DNA of 64,000 bases from Phycisphaerae bacterium (GCA_030745875.1 JASLNT010000016.1:1-64000), one strand, 5' to 3'. Positions 1 through 8,516 are shown, numbered from the stretch's first letter. Notes: generated by a model not told the origin, from the letters alone. A program made the numbers and translations.

Positions 1-120
1 GGCTTCAGTAGGTCGCGGTCGAATCGGATCGGCCGCCATCGCCAATGCCGCCAGAAGACCCACCGCGGCAAGGGACAGTGTGGTGCGCCATTCAACGGTT
101 TTGTATCCACCCTTCATCAT
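1..120 (-). CDS. N-terminal fragment of an exported protein (runs off the window)
   Basis: Only the first 40 codons are present; the gene continues beyond the left edge. The ATG at 120 follows an AGGAGAG ribosome binding site at 122-130 (read on the minus strand). The peptide begins MMKGGYKTVEWRTT and then has a hydrophobic run (LSLAAVGLLAALAMAA) typical of a Sec signal peptide, followed by DPIRPRPTEA. A second ATG lies at 117. The mature domain is outside the window, so no function can be given. It is divergent from everything to its right. Confidence 0.6.
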   Translation of the reverse strand, partial: MMKGGYKTVEWRTTLSLAAVGLLAALAMAADPIRPRPTEA

Positions 121-528
121 TGGCTCTCCTCTGCTGCAATCACGCGGTCGGTTCGTTGGGGTCAATCGAGATCGCCAAGCGGTTTGGCCTTAGTCGCAGA
201 CTACGAAACTACGATCTGTCCGACAATACCTAAATTATCAATTTTGAACTTTTGGATTGGCGGCCGGTTCGCGGTGTTCGCTTTCGCTCCAGCAAAACGC
301 CGGCGTCCGGGTTGCATGAGGATCCGGGCGTCGGCGTTATGTCAATGAGACATGCGGGTTATCTGCAAGCCACGCCGGAACACCACAAACGGGCAGTGCA
401 AAGAGCGGTGCATAATCCGGCGCGGCAGGTGCATGGCGGGGCATGTGAAGACCTGCAAGCGGTTCCCGCGGGTCGAGATGGTGGGGAATCGCAAATTACC
501 TATGTTGCCAAACTTGCAGGGATTGCAA
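121..528. other. Gene-free stretch left of tRNA-Glu
   Basis: No open frame here has a convincing start, ribosome binding site and codon pattern together. The only structure seen is an imperfect inverted repeat with arms at 296-310 and 324-338 (13 of 15 positions pair). Read on the minus strand it is followed by four Ts, so it might be a weak terminator, but no gene ends beside it. Confidence 0.5.
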
Positions 529-569
529 GAAAAAAAAAGCGGCTCCCTGCGGGAAGGCAGGAAACCGCG
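529..569 (-). terminator. Intrinsic terminator of tRNA-Glu
   Basis: On the minus strand, just after the tRNA, a GC-rich hairpin (539-568, arms GCGGTTTCCTGC and GCAGGGAGCCGC with small mismatches) is followed by an uninterrupted run of nine Ts (530-538). This is a standard rho-independent terminator. Confidence 0.85.
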
Positions 570-573
570 AAAA

Positions 574-646
574 TACCCCTACGGGGAGTCGAACCCCGGT
601 CTCCAGGATGAGAACCTGATATCCTAGGCCGCTAGACGATAGGGGC
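574..646 (-). tRNA. tRNA-Glu (anticodon CTC)
   Basis: The minus strand folds as a complete 73-base cloverleaf without an encoded CCA. The acceptor arm GCCCCTA pairs with TAGGGGT, with a G-T closing pair, and is followed by discriminator A. The D arm is GTCTAGCGGCCTAGGA. The anticodon stem CAGG/CCTG closes the loop TTCTCAT, which gives anticodon CTC. The T arm is CCGGGGTTCGACTCCCCG. Sequence and loop layout are those of bacterial tRNA-Glu. A strong terminator follows directly. Confidence 0.95.
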
Positions 647-851
647 GTTAATGCGCTATATCGTGTTGCTGGAACTACTTACTGCTTGTTGGCCTGGGCC
701 CTGCAAGATCGCAGGGCACCCTGGAAGACTGAGATGTTATCATCCCCATCCGGATGCGTCAAGGGGCATTTGACGTCTGTGAGGTCTGATATTTCCGAGA
801 AAGGCGGTCGCATAATGGTGTGTGTTCCACGCAACAAACGGGATAATGCGC

Positions 852-880
852 TTGACGGACGGGGGTTTTTCCGCTAGTAT
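852..880 (+). promoter_or_regulatory. Putative sigma70-type promoter for the PEP-CTERM gene
   Basis: TTGACG (852-857), a 17-base spacer and TAGTAT (875-880) fit a housekeeping promoter. An overlapping TATGAT (878-883) would need a 20-base spacer. The start codon is about 140 bases downstream, leaving a long leader (to 1019) in which no known riboswitch was recognised. Confidence 0.4.
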
Positions 881-1019
881 GATGTATAGATTAGTACGAG
901 TCGCGTGAGTTGTGCTCATACGTTTGGCTCGGGATGCTCAATACAGGCTCATGATACGTAGCGGTGCTCACGGAGGAATCCACTTCCATTGCAGGAGCAT
1001 CGCCAGGAAGGAACGCTAG

Positions 1020-1688
1020 GTGAAATCTGTGAAATGCTCAAGGAAGTTGCTCGCGGTGGTGCTTGGGATAGCTTTGTCAGGTTCAATTGGCTTTGGCGCG
1101 CCTCTGGATGAGGTGAACGGCATAATCAATGGGGCGGACAACTATCTTCTGACCGTGACGGATGCCCCTGATGTCGGCGAGCCCTTCGAGGGAACCGGTT
1201 TGGACATCCACGCCTTGCACTGGGGTGCGATTGATGACGGCGGGCTTTGGTACACCATTGGAATGACCGTTACCGGTCCTCCGATAAACACCATTGGCGA
1301 CGGGTCGGGGACTCCTCCCTCGCCTACTATGACGAACGTGCAGCTCAACCTCAGGGACGGCGGGGTCGACAAGTATTTGCTTCAGGCGACCATGTTCGGT
1401 AATACGGTTTTGGGCGTTTACATGATAGATCGCGTCACCTCCAATCCGGTCGCCATAGATCCTGCGGACATAAAGTACAAGGTGGATACCGGATTGGAAA
1501 TCGCCATCAAGCAAAGCTACTTCGCGAATCTTTCGCCAGCCGGTCCGTTCGATTTCAAACTTGATTTTGGGGGCGGCGGAACCGACGCGGACGACAACCT
1601 GATTCCTGAACCGGCTACAATGTCGATTCTAATGATCGGCGGACTGTGCACGCTTGCCCGCCGTCGCCGCAAGCGGCTGACCGCATAA
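1020..1688 (+). CDS. PEP-CTERM sorting-domain exported protein
   Basis: A 222-residue protein of unknown function with a standard export and sorting layout. Residues about 8-26 form a Sec signal peptide. The C-terminus has the PEP motif (residues 196-198, IPEPAT), a short hydrophobic stretch (MSILMIGGLCTLA) and an Arg-rich tail (RRRRKRL), which is the hallmark of PEP-CTERM proteins processed by an exosortase. The body is rich in Gly, Asp and Thr and looks beta-rich. The start is GTG, chosen because AGGAAGG lies at 1006-1012 and the signal peptide begins there. It is monocistronic, with its own promoter and a strong terminator. No exosortase gene is in the window. Confidence 0.85.
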   Translation: MKSVKCSRKLLAVVLGIALSGSIGFGAPLDEVNGIINGADNYLLTVTDAPDVGEPFEGTGLDIHALHWGAIDDGGLWYTIGMTVTGPPINTIGDGSGTPPSPTMTNVQLNLRDGGVDKYLLQATMFGNTVLGVYMIDRVTSNPVAIDPADIKYKVDTGLEIAIKQSYFANLSPAGPFDFKLDFGGGGTDADDNLIPEPATMSILMIGGLCTLARRRRKRLTA

Positions 1689-1706
1689 CCCCGCCGTTCG
1701 GACAGA

Positions 1707-1760
1707 CCATAGCTAAGAAAAGACCCGGCGAATTGTCGCCGGGTCTTTTCTTAGCTATGG
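1707..1760. terminator. Bidirectional terminator: perfect 25-bp inverted repeat
   Basis: Arms 1707-1731 and 1736-1760 are perfectly complementary around the loop ATTG. The GC core (GACCCGGCGA) is flanked by A-rich and T-rich ends (AAGAAAA / TTTTCTT), so the hairpin has a U tract on either strand. It sits between the convergent PEP-CTERM gene and the LOG-family gene and serves both. Confidence 0.9.
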
Positions 1761-1769
1761 TTGTTTCTC

Positions 1770-2450
1770 TTACGGTTGGAGATTCGGTGTGAATTCGACA
1801 GGCGTGTTGGTTGGGCAGATCACGTCCATCGCCTCCTTCAGAGAATCGGTGATTACGAACTGGTCCATGTCTTCCGGAGAGATCTTCTGATAGCTCTGGT
1901 GGAGCATCACCTTATCGATCCATTCCTCCATACCGCGCCAGAAGCTCCTTCCTATCAGGACCACTGGGAAGCGAGCGGCTTTTTCGGTTTGGATGAGCGT
2001 CATGGAATTGAAGAACTCGTGGAGCGTTCCGAATCCGCCAGGGAAACAGACGAACGCACGGGCGTATTTGACGAACATGACCAGCCTGACGAAGAAATAA
2101 CGAAAATCCAGCGTTACATCCTGGTAGGGATTGGGGAACTGCTCAATGGGCAGCGTGATGTTCAGTCCGACCGACGTTCCGCCCGCTTCGATTGCGCCTT
2201 GATTGGCTGCGGCCATTATTCCGGGCCCGCCGCCCGTGATCACGGTGAATTCCTTCTTGGCGAGCATACCGGCGAGTTTGCGGGCCTTCTTGTAGTATGG
2301 GTCGTCTTCGGGCGTTCTTGCCGATCCGAAAATACTGACCGCCGGTCCGACCTGGCTCATCGTGTCGAATCCGTCGACGAATTCACTGAGGATACGAAAG
2401 ACCCGCCAGGGGTCTTCGCCTATGAATCGAGGCTGAGATACTGTAGGCAT
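1770..2450 (-). CDS. LOG-family (TIGR00730-type) Rossmann-fold protein
   Basis: A 226-residue cytosolic protein of the lysine-decarboxylase-like / LOG family. Characterised members are cytokinin riboside 5'-monophosphate phosphoribohydrolases or PpnN-type nucleosidases acting on nucleoside monophosphates. The two signature loops are present: GGGPGIMAAAN (residues 73-83) and PGGFGTLHE (137-145), the latter forming the nucleotide pocket. There is no signal peptide. GGAGC lies before the ATG at 2450. The gene converges on the PEP-CTERM gene through a shared terminator. The exact substrate cannot be read from the sequence. Confidence 0.85.
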   Translation of the reverse strand: MPTVSQPRFIGEDPWRVFRILSEFVDGFDTMSQVGPAVSIFGSARTPEDDPYYKKARKLAGMLAKKEFTVITGGGPGIMAAANQGAIEAGGTSVGLNITLPIEQFPNPYQDVTLDFRYFFVRLVMFVKYARAFVCFPGGFGTLHEFFNSMTLIQTEKAARFPVVLIGRSFWRGMEEWIDKVMLHQSYQKISPEDMDQFVITDSLKEAMDVICPTNTPVEFTPNLQP

Positions 2451-2624
2451 AACTGCTCCGTGCTGGTATTGTTAGTGCGTTAGCTTATGGTTACATATAC
2501 TCATCGGCGATTACAGGCCCGGGAGTTGACTCCCAAGCGGCGCCCGCGCGAGTTTTTCAAAATGTCGGGCGGAATTGACAAACCGCGTGAATTATTGCCT
2601 AATGACGTTTTCAGGAGATTCAAT

Positions 2625-3515
2625 ATGCGTTCCAAGCTGTTCGTACTGTCGCTGTTGCTGCTTTCGGCCTCGGGGTGTGGGGGGGACTACATTCTGACCG
2701 CACCCGATCAACTGTCCGTCGCCGGCGGCGATGTCACGGTTGTGGCGCGCCTCCAGCGAAACGATTTCTTCTTCCTCAATCTGGCCTCGGTGAACGCTTT
2801 TCTGCGTTACCAGATAGGCGACGGTATGGAGAGATCCGCTTCAACAGACAAGCTGGGGTATTCGGGCGTTCGCCTGGCCATGCCGGAGAAGCCCGGGCGA
2901 TACGACCTGGCGATCCGATACCAGGATGATGACGGTGATGAGGTCTCAAGAACCGTCGGCGCCTATGCCTGGGACCCGACCAGGCCCGTGATAGCCGTTG
3001 ACATGGACCCTCTGCCGCGCCGCCGAGCAAAGCTCACCCAGGGTCGCAAGGCCTGGTGGACCGGATTGGCGAAGTACACCGTTGATCTCCTGCCCCGCGC
3101 CGAGCCGGGCGACGCCCTTTCGGCCAGGGCGGCCTTGGCGAATCTCGCAAAGCAGGGGAACATTCTCTATCTCACGCGTCGCAGCGTGGCCAGTCATCTG
3201 CAGTGTCGCAGCGAACTGGCTGAGCACGGATATCCGGACGGACCGGTGCTTATGTGGCGCAGGCAGAGGTGGCATCTCGTTCCCGGGCGATTCAAGATAC
3301 CCAGGGTGGTTGTCGAATCGCGTCTGGTCAGCCAACTTGACGACTTGCGAAAGATTTTCGGCAAGATGTTGTTCGGGGTTTCCACGTCGTCTCTGGCGGG
3401 CAAGGCGTTTGTCGAGGCCGGGATGACTGCGGTTGTTATCGGTGATGCGCGTCTCGAAGGCGCGAAGGTTAGGCGCATTGCAACGTGGAAAGAACTGGCC
3501 GAGAAGGGACTCTAA
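2625..3515 (+). CDS. Lipoprotein with a degenerate HAD-like (APP1/LNS2-type) domain
   Basis: A 296-residue predicted lipoprotein, first gene of the envelope operon. The start at 2625 (AGGAG just upstream) gives a clean signal MRSKLFVLSLLLLSASGC with the lipidation Cys at 18; the longer frame to the left lacks these signs. Residues about 20-115 look like a beta-sandwich. Residues 121-296 resemble the HAD-like catalytic domain of Pah1/APP1 phosphatases: VDMDPL (125-130) sits where the DxDxT motif belongs, LYLTRRS (181-187) matches motif II with Arg, and HGYPDGPVLM (201-210) is the family's typical loop. The usual Thr after DxD is Pro, so activity may be lost. The stop is only 6 bases from the heptosyltransferase start. 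The family call is an inference from motifs. Confidence 0.6.
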   Translation: MRSKLFVLSLLLLSASGCGGDYILTAPDQLSVAGGDVTVVARLQRNDFFFLNLASVNAFLRYQIGDGMERSASTDKLGYSGVRLAMPEKPGRYDLAIRYQDDDGDEVSRTVGAYAWDPTRPVIAVDMDPLPRRRAKLTQGRKAWWTGLAKYTVDLLPRAEPGDALSARAALANLAKQGNILYLTRRSVASHLQCRSELAEHGYPDGPVLMWRRQRWHLVPGRFKIPRVVVESRLVSQLDDLRKIFGKMLFGVSTSSLAGKAFVEAGMTAVVIGDARLEGAKVRRIATWKELAEKGL

Positions 3516-3521
3516 GGCCTG

Positions 3522-4604
3522 ATGTCCGATTTGCGCCCACGCAGCATAGTTGTGTTCCTGCCCAACTGGGTTGGAGACGTGGTAATGGCCACACCAACGC
3601 TCCGCGCGCTGCGGATGAGTTTCCCCGACGCCCGCATCACCTACTTCGGGCGAGCCATTGCATTGGATACTCTCAGCGGTTCGGAATGGTGTGACGACGT
3701 TATTTCGGCTACGACGAAGGCTCCGTCGCGGACACTGGGTCAACTGCAGCTTATCGGATCTTTGCGGCGCGGGAGATTCGATCTGGCGGTTCTCATGACC
3801 AACAGTTTTCGCACGGCCTTTCTGGCGAAACTGGCGGGGATTGGGCGAATCGCCGGATACGATCGAGACGCACGCAGCTTCTTCCTGACCGATAGAATCA
3901 TGCCCCCCAGAGACGATTCGGGGCAGCTTGTACCCGTTTCCGCCATCGATTATTACGCCGACCTGGCCGGAGTACTCGGCGTCGAAGTCTCCTGTCGACA
4001 AATGCATCTGCCCGTAACCGAGGCTTGTGAGGAGGAGGCCGATGAGCTTTTCCGACAGGCGGGCGTAGATTCACGCCGACCGGTTGTCATGCTGAACCCC
4101 GGAGCTTCGGGCGGAACCAGTAAGATCTGGGGCCCCGACCGATTCGCGCAGACCGCCGACATACTTGTCGAAACGCGGGGAGCCCAAATAATAATCAACG
4201 CCGCGCCCGGCGAGAAGCGCATCGCCGCGGACGTGGCTGGGCGAATGGTCAACCCGCCCGTTATTAATTTCGCCGAACGCGACAATACGTTGGGTTTGCT
4301 GAAGAGCATGTTGAGGCGCACCGACGTGCTTGTGACAAACGACACCGGAGCCAGGCACATAGCCGCCGCCATAGGCTCCGCCGTAGTCACCGTTTTCGGC
4401 AGCACCGATCCGCTCTGGGCGAAGATCAACTACGCACGAGAGCGAATCGTAAGCGTTGAAGTGGACTGCGGGCCGTGCGGGCGCAAGCTGTGCGACCAGA
4501 TCCCCGGCCCGAAATACCACCAATGCATGCACAACATGACCGCCGAAATGGTTGTCGACGCGGTCGAACAACTCCTCGATGAATCCCTGGAGGAGAGCGC
4601 GTGA
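3522..4604 (+). CDS. waaF: ADP-heptose:LPS heptosyltransferase (GT9, WaaF-like)
   Basis: A 360-residue glycosyltransferase family 9 protein that adds heptose from ADP-heptose to the LPS inner core at the cytosolic face of the inner membrane. The N-terminus has the family's VVFLPNWVGDVVMATPTLRA pattern. The C-terminal sugar-nucleotide half has NPGASGGTSKIWG and VTNDTGARHIAAAIG, then the Cys pattern CGPCGRKLC followed by HQCM, as in WaaF. AAGG precedes the ATG at 3522. It sits between the lipoprotein and a WaaP-like kinase and overlaps the latter as TGATG. It could be a different GT9 enzyme with another acceptor, but the operon supports LPS core synthesis. Confidence 0.85.
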   Translation: MSDLRPRSIVVFLPNWVGDVVMATPTLRALRMSFPDARITYFGRAIALDTLSGSEWCDDVISATTKAPSRTLGQLQLIGSLRRGRFDLAVLMTNSFRTAFLAKLAGIGRIAGYDRDARSFFLTDRIMPPRDDSGQLVPVSAIDYYADLAGVLGVEVSCRQMHLPVTEACEEEADELFRQAGVDSRRPVVMLNPGASGGTSKIWGPDRFAQTADILVETRGAQIIINAAPGEKRIAADVAGRMVNPPVINFAERDNTLGLLKSMLRRTDVLVTNDTGARHIAAAIGSAVVTVFGSTDPLWAKINYARERIVSVEVDCGPCGRKLCDQIPGPKYHQCMHNMTAEMVVDAVEQLLDESLEESA

Positions 4605-5440
4605 TGATCGATAGCGATTCGGAAAACAGCGGGCTGGTTGATCTCCTGAGCGACGCCGGGCTCGACACCGTTGACGGCGTTTTTGCCTACGGTTGCGGGG
4701 AGGATCTGGTGAAACCGGGCTTGGGGACACGCAGGAGAACGCGAATTGAGCTGACCGCCTCGGACGGCGCGGCCCAGGTGTTTTACCTCAAGCGTTACGG
4801 TCTGGAGAAACTGGGCGATTGCTGGAGGCGTCTGCTGACTTACGGGCGCTGCAGTCCGGCGAGTGTGGAGTTTGAGAATATTCGTGCCGCTCGGTGCTGC
4901 GGTGTTTCCACAATGGACGCGTTGGCGTTTGGGCACGAGATGGGTTTCGGCGGTCTTTTTGGGCGGCGAAGTTATCTTGTCGTCACCTCCGTGCCGGGAG
5001 ATGCGATCGAGCGATGCGGGCAGGAGTTTCTCGACGCCCACGCAGGAGATGACGGCGCCCGGCGGCTGACCGATGAACTCGCCAGGCAGGTCGCAGCGCT
5101 TCACGCAGGGGGATTTGTACATCGCGATTTGTACGCGGCGCATGTGTTTCTTCACGACTCGCCGGACGGCGTGTCGCTGTATCTGATAGATCTCGCCCGC
5201 ATGTTTGCGCCTCGTTGGCGGATGTTCAGATGGCGCGTCAAGGATCTGGCCCAACTCAAATATTCGATGCCTGCCGCGTGGGTCGAGAATCACTGGGACG
5301 AATTCCTCAGCGCCTATCTGGCTGCTTGCCCGGGAGACCGCCAGCGGTACTCTCGGGCGATAAACCGCAAAGAAGCTTCAATCCGCCGTCGGGCGCAACG
5401 GCGCGCCGAACGAAAAGAAAAGGACCTCTCCCAGCGATGA
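4604..5440 (+). CDS. LPS core kinase, WaaP/Kdo-kinase (InaA) family
   Basis: A 278-residue protein of the lipopolysaccharide kinase family, which phosphorylates heptose or Kdo residues of the LPS core. Protein-kinase-like motifs are seen: FYLKRYG as the Lys strand, HRDLYAAHVFL as the catalytic loop (HRD), and YLIDLARM in place of DFG. The C-terminus is strongly basic (RRRAQRRAERKEK), suited to membrane contact. The start ATG at 4604 overlaps the previous stop (TGATG); a GTG at 4601 is possible, and GGAG lies 9-13 bases upstream. Its own stop overlaps the next gene as ATGA, so translation is probably coupled. Confidence 0.8.
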   Translation: MIDSDSENSGLVDLLSDAGLDTVDGVFAYGCGEDLVKPGLGTRRRTRIELTASDGAAQVFYLKRYGLEKLGDCWRRLLTYGRCSPASVEFENIRAARCCGVSTMDALAFGHEMGFGGLFGRRSYLVVTSVPGDAIERCGQEFLDAHAGDDGARRLTDELARQVAALHAGGFVHRDLYAAHVFLHDSPDGVSLYLIDLARMFAPRWRMFRWRVKDLAQLKYSMPAAWVENHWDEFLSAYLAACPGDRQRYSRAINRKEASIRRRAQRRAERKEKDLSQR

Positions 5441-6582
5441 AAGTTGCCCTGGTAATAGAGCGGTTGGATACTCACCGCGGAGGGCGGGAGACGTCCACAG
5501 CCCAGGCGGCGGTGGAACTGGTGCGTAACGGTTGTGATGTGACGATCATCTGCCAGTCCGGGTCGTGGCGTGCGCCCGGTGTTGAATTATGTCAGGTCGG
5601 AGTACGGGGCAATTCACGGGCCGGTCGTCTGAGGAACTTCGCCTCCGACGTCGCCCGGACGATTGAAGGGCGGGGATTCGATATCGTTCAAACCACCTTG
5701 CCCATACCGCGGGCCAACGTTTACCGCCCGCGCGGCGGAACCGTACCGGCGCAGTTGCAAGCCAGCTTGAGGAGACGCAACGCCGCCGGGCGCCTGTTGA
5801 GGCGAATTACCGAACCTTTGAATTCGTATCGGCGTCAGATGGCGAGGTTCGAACGCGAGTTGCTGACCGGCGGAGGGGCGATTTGCCTTTGCGTCAGCAA
5901 GATGGTCCGGGACGAGTGCCTCAACTACTATGGACTTGAGGACCGCGTGGAGGTTGTGTTCAACTGCGCGGACGTTCCCGACACTCAGACAAGACAAGAC
6001 GATCGCTTGCGAGTCAGGGGCGAAATCGCAGCCGGACCCGACGCCCCGGTGTTCCTGACCGTGGCGACGAACTTCGAACTCAAAGCCGTCGCCCAGGGAA
6101 TCGAAGCATTCGCACAATGGCGAAGAAGTTCGGAATGCGACGGCGCGCGCCTGGTGATTGTTGGGCGTCGATCGCCCGACCGCTACGTGAAGATGGCGGC
6201 TGATTGCGGTGCGAGCGATGCGGTGGTCTTTGTGCCTCCGACTGAAGAGATATTCCAATGGTACGCCGCCGCCGACGCCGTGATGCTCCTGAGCTGGTAT
6301 GACCCGTGCAGTCGCGTGGTTCTGGAAGCCGCACGCTGGGGGATACCGTCGATTACTACGAAGTTCAACGGCGCAGCCGAGGCGTTCGATGACGGCGGAT
6401 GCATCGTGGTGGACTCTCCGCTGGACATCCGGGCGATCGCGGCGGCCTGTGGGATGCTTGCCGATCCGGTGATTCGCGACAAACATTCGCAGGCCTGCAG
6501 GAATATTGAAGGTTACCTTGGCGTCGAACGGCACGTGAAAGAACTGCTCGACGCCTACGGCAGGGCGCCGATAATACGGTGA
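5437..6582 (+). CDS. Glycosyltransferase family 4 (WaaG-like LPS core transferase)
   Basis: A 381-residue GT-B glycosyltransferase. The N-terminus MKVALVIERLDTHRGGRET matches the WaaG (LPS core glucosyltransferase I) pattern, with the glycine-rich acceptor loop HRGGRE. The C-terminal donor domain has VFLTVATNFELKAV, LVIVGRRSPDRY and the donor-binding stretch WYDPCSRVVLEAARWGIP. The longer frame to the left was rejected because ATG 5437 overlaps the kinase stop as ATGA and gives the family-typical N-terminus. It probably adds the first hexose to the heptose core. Sugar specificity is inferred from family and operon. Confidence 0.8.
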   Translation: MKVALVIERLDTHRGGRETSTAQAAVELVRNGCDVTIICQSGSWRAPGVELCQVGVRGNSRAGRLRNFASDVARTIEGRGFDIVQTTLPIPRANVYRPRGGTVPAQLQASLRRRNAAGRLLRRITEPLNSYRRQMARFERELLTGGGAICLCVSKMVRDECLNYYGLEDRVEVVFNCADVPDTQTRQDDRLRVRGEIAAGPDAPVFLTVATNFELKAVAQGIEAFAQWRRSSECDGARLVIVGRRSPDRYVKMAADCGASDAVVFVPPTEEIFQWYAAADAVMLLSWYDPCSRVVLEAARWGIPSITTKFNGAAEAFDDGGCIVVDSPLDIRAIAAACGMLADPVIRDKHSQACRNIEGYLGVERHVKELLDAYGRAPIIR

Positions 6583-6601
6583 GTTCCAAAACGGACAAGT
6601 G

Positions 6602-7297
6602 ATGATCGAAAATCCCTACATTCTGTTGATAGTTTTTCCGCTGACAGCTTACGTTGTCGGCTCCACGCCGTTCGGACCGATTCTGGCGCGGTTTCGGGGT
6701 GTGAATCTTCGTGAGCACGGTTCGGGCAATGTCGGCGCTACGAATGTCGGGCGAACGCTTGGTCGGCGGTGGGGGATGCTTTGCTTCGGTCTGGATGTGC
6801 TTAAGGGGCTCTTGCCTGTGCTGCTGGCCAGATTTCTTGGGCCCGCGGTGACCGATGGGGCGGCGCCTTCACTGTTGAGCCAGTTCGCGTGGTTAGCTGC
6901 GGGGTTCGGGGCGATACTCGGTCACGTGATGAGCTTCTGGCTGAAGTTCCGGGGGGGGAAGGGGGTTGCTACTTCGCTGGGGATCGTCCTGGGGACATTC
7001 CCGTACTTCACATGGGCGGGCGCTGCGGCGCTGGGAGTGTGGGTGTCGGTTGTTATGGCGACTCGCTACGTTTCGCTGGCCAGCATTATTGCGGTGCTGA
7101 CGTTTGTGTTGATGTTCGTTGCGATAAACTGGTTCGCGCTGGATCTGTCTCCGCTGGACCTCTGGCCGCTCGGTTCCTTTGCCGCCGCGATGGCGGTGCT
7201 GATCGTCTACCTGCACCGCAGCAACATTCGCAGACTGATCGCCGGGACCGAGTCGAAGGTGAACGTCCGCAGTTCGCGAGAAGACACCGACGATTGA
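6602..7297 (+). CDS. plsY: Acyl-phosphate:glycerol-3-phosphate acyltransferase PlsY
   Basis: A 231-residue multi-pass inner-membrane enzyme that makes lysophosphatidic acid from acyl-phosphate and glycerol 3-phosphate, the first step of phospholipid synthesis. The diagnostic motifs are present: GSTPFGPILA at the N-terminus, HGSGNVGATNVGR (acyl-phosphate site) and FRGGKGVATSLG. About five hydrophobic segments are visible. ATG 6602 was preferred over GTG 6599. It follows the WaaG-like gene by 19 bases, apparently as the last gene of the envelope operon. The last 15 residues are charged and cytosolic. Confidence 0.95.
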   Translation: MIENPYILLIVFPLTAYVVGSTPFGPILARFRGVNLREHGSGNVGATNVGRTLGRRWGMLCFGLDVLKGLLPVLLARFLGPAVTDGAAPSLLSQFAWLAAGFGAILGHVMSFWLKFRGGKGVATSLGIVLGTFPYFTWAGAAALGVWVSVVMATRYVSLASIIAVLTFVLMFVAINWFALDLSPLDLWPLGSFAAAMAVLIVYLHRSNIRRLIAGTESKVNVRSSREDTDD

Positions 7298-7312
7298 CAC
7301 CGCGACAGAGCG

Positions 7313-7711
7313 TTACTCCATTGCATCGACTAACCACGCCGGCGGTCTGATCGGTTTCCCTTCGCCATTTACGATTGCGTGCACGGTGTACCCGCTGGCG
7401 ACTCGTTCGCCGGTGATGTGTGCTATGGCGATCTCGAATCGCATTCGAGCCTTCCCCGCCATATGTGCGTTAGTGACAATTTCGAGTTCATCGTCATATC
7501 TGGCCCGTCCGTGATACTCCACGTGTGCCTCCACCAGAGGGAGGAGGGCTCCGCGCGTCTCCATTTCGGCGTACGGGATTCCGGCCTTTCGCAGCCAATC
7601 GGTTCGCCCGACTTCAAACCATTCAAGTGCGCGGGAATTGTAGAACGTTCCCATCTGGTCGGTTTCGCTGTATCTAACGCGGAGTTTTGTTTTGCTCTTC
7701 TCAGGCGGCAT
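7313..7711 (-). CDS. Acyl-CoA thioesterase, YbgC/FadM-like hot-dog fold
   Basis: A 132-residue single-domain 4-hydroxybenzoyl-CoA-thioesterase-type protein. The signature VRYSETDQMGTFYNSRALEW contains the catalytic Asp (TDQMG) and the Tyr/Asn pair typical of YbgC-like enzymes, which hydrolyse short-chain acyl-CoA or acyl-ACP. Length is normal for the family. It lies 34 bases after the MBL hydrolase on the same strand, so the two are likely cotranscribed. It converges with plsY, the stops being 15 bases apart, with no clear terminator between them. Confidence 0.85.
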   Translation of the reverse strand: MPPEKSKTKLRVRYSETDQMGTFYNSRALEWFEVGRTDWLRKAGIPYAEMETRGALLPLVEAHVEYHGRARYDDELEIVTNAHMAGKARMRFEIAIAHITGERVASGYTVHAIVNGEGKPIRPPAWLVDAME

Positions 7712-7745
7712 GATCGGGCTCTTGTATCAGATCGCTCCAAGTCGA

Positions 7746-8516
7746 TCAAGCGTCCAGGGCGCCTCGCCTGGCGGATGTCAGTACCTTCGACAGGGCGTCA
7801 GCGTGTTTCCACGCAACGAAACGCCACCAACCGAGCATATCGTCGGGCGGAGTGACCGTCGCCTTAATGTCACCGTCGCTTTTCCCCGCCGCCGCCATGC
7901 CGCCAACGGTTTCCAGCAGCCAATCGAAGTACTCGACCCATCGCACAAGTTCGGCAGCCCCGCACACCGGTCCGTGCCCCGGGACAACGATCTCCGCATC
8001 GAAGTCGATCAGACGCTGGTAGGTGTTCCGCAGGAGCCCGCGAAGTTCGGCGTTCAGCAGCCCGCCGGAGGGGATAAGCCCCCATCCGAATATGTCGCCT
8101 GCGAACAGGACCCTGTCGTCCGGAGCCCATATTACGCAGTCTTCGCGCGTATGGCAGCCGGGCATCGGGATCATGCAGACCTTCCGCCCGGGCGATTCGA
8201 ACACTCGACCGGCCGGGTCAATGGTTGTCGTCCGTTGATTCACAATCTCGGCGCCGAACCGATCCACGAACGCCCCGTTTAGCGAAACGTGGTCGTAGTG
8301 GGTGTGGGTGTTAAGCACGTAGCGGACAGGCTTATCGCCTACGGTCTCGGCGATCGCCGCCATCACTTCGCCCTCAAGAGGCGCATCCTCCAGCGCGTCT
8401 ACGACCAGAATGTAGTCGCCCATATCGCACCAGCCCATGTTGTCGATCGCCTGGCGGATGAAGCACCCGTCACCGGCGCTTATGACTAGCGGCGTGTCTG
8501 TGGGATCGCCTGCCAT
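7746..8516 (-). CDS. MBL-fold metallo-hydrolase
   Basis: A 256-residue metallo-beta-lactamase-fold enzyme. The zinc motif THTHYDHVS (HxHxDH), the third-His region MPMPGCHTRED, the bridging Asp in VLFAGDIFGWG and the last His in VVPGHGPVC are all present, so a binuclear metal centre should be intact. The start at 8516 is supported by AAGGACAG upstream. The longer frame (to 8804) would run through the aldo/keto reductase start and was rejected. Substrate unknown; glyoxalase-II-like or lactonase-like activity is possible. It is divergent from the aldo/keto reductase and probably transcribed with the thioesterase behind it. Confidence 0.8.
   Translation of the reverse strand: MAGDPTDTPLVISAGDGCFIRQAIDNMGWCDMGDYILVVDALEDAPLEGEVMAAIAETVGDKPVRYVLNTHTHYDHVSLNGAFVDRFGAEIVNQRTTTIDPAGRVFESPGRKVCMIPMPGCHTREDCVIWAPDDRVLFAGDIFGWGLIPSGGLLNAELRGLLRNTYQRLIDFDAEIVVPGHGPVCGAAELVRWVEYFDWLLETVGGMAAAGKSDGDIKATVTPPDDMLGWWRFVAWKHADALSKVLTSARRGALDA

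Noticed and set aside
352-627. Small Cys-rich frame ending near the tRNA
   Set aside because: It overlaps the terminator and the tRNA-Glu gene and has no ribosome binding site; the Cys residues are by chance.
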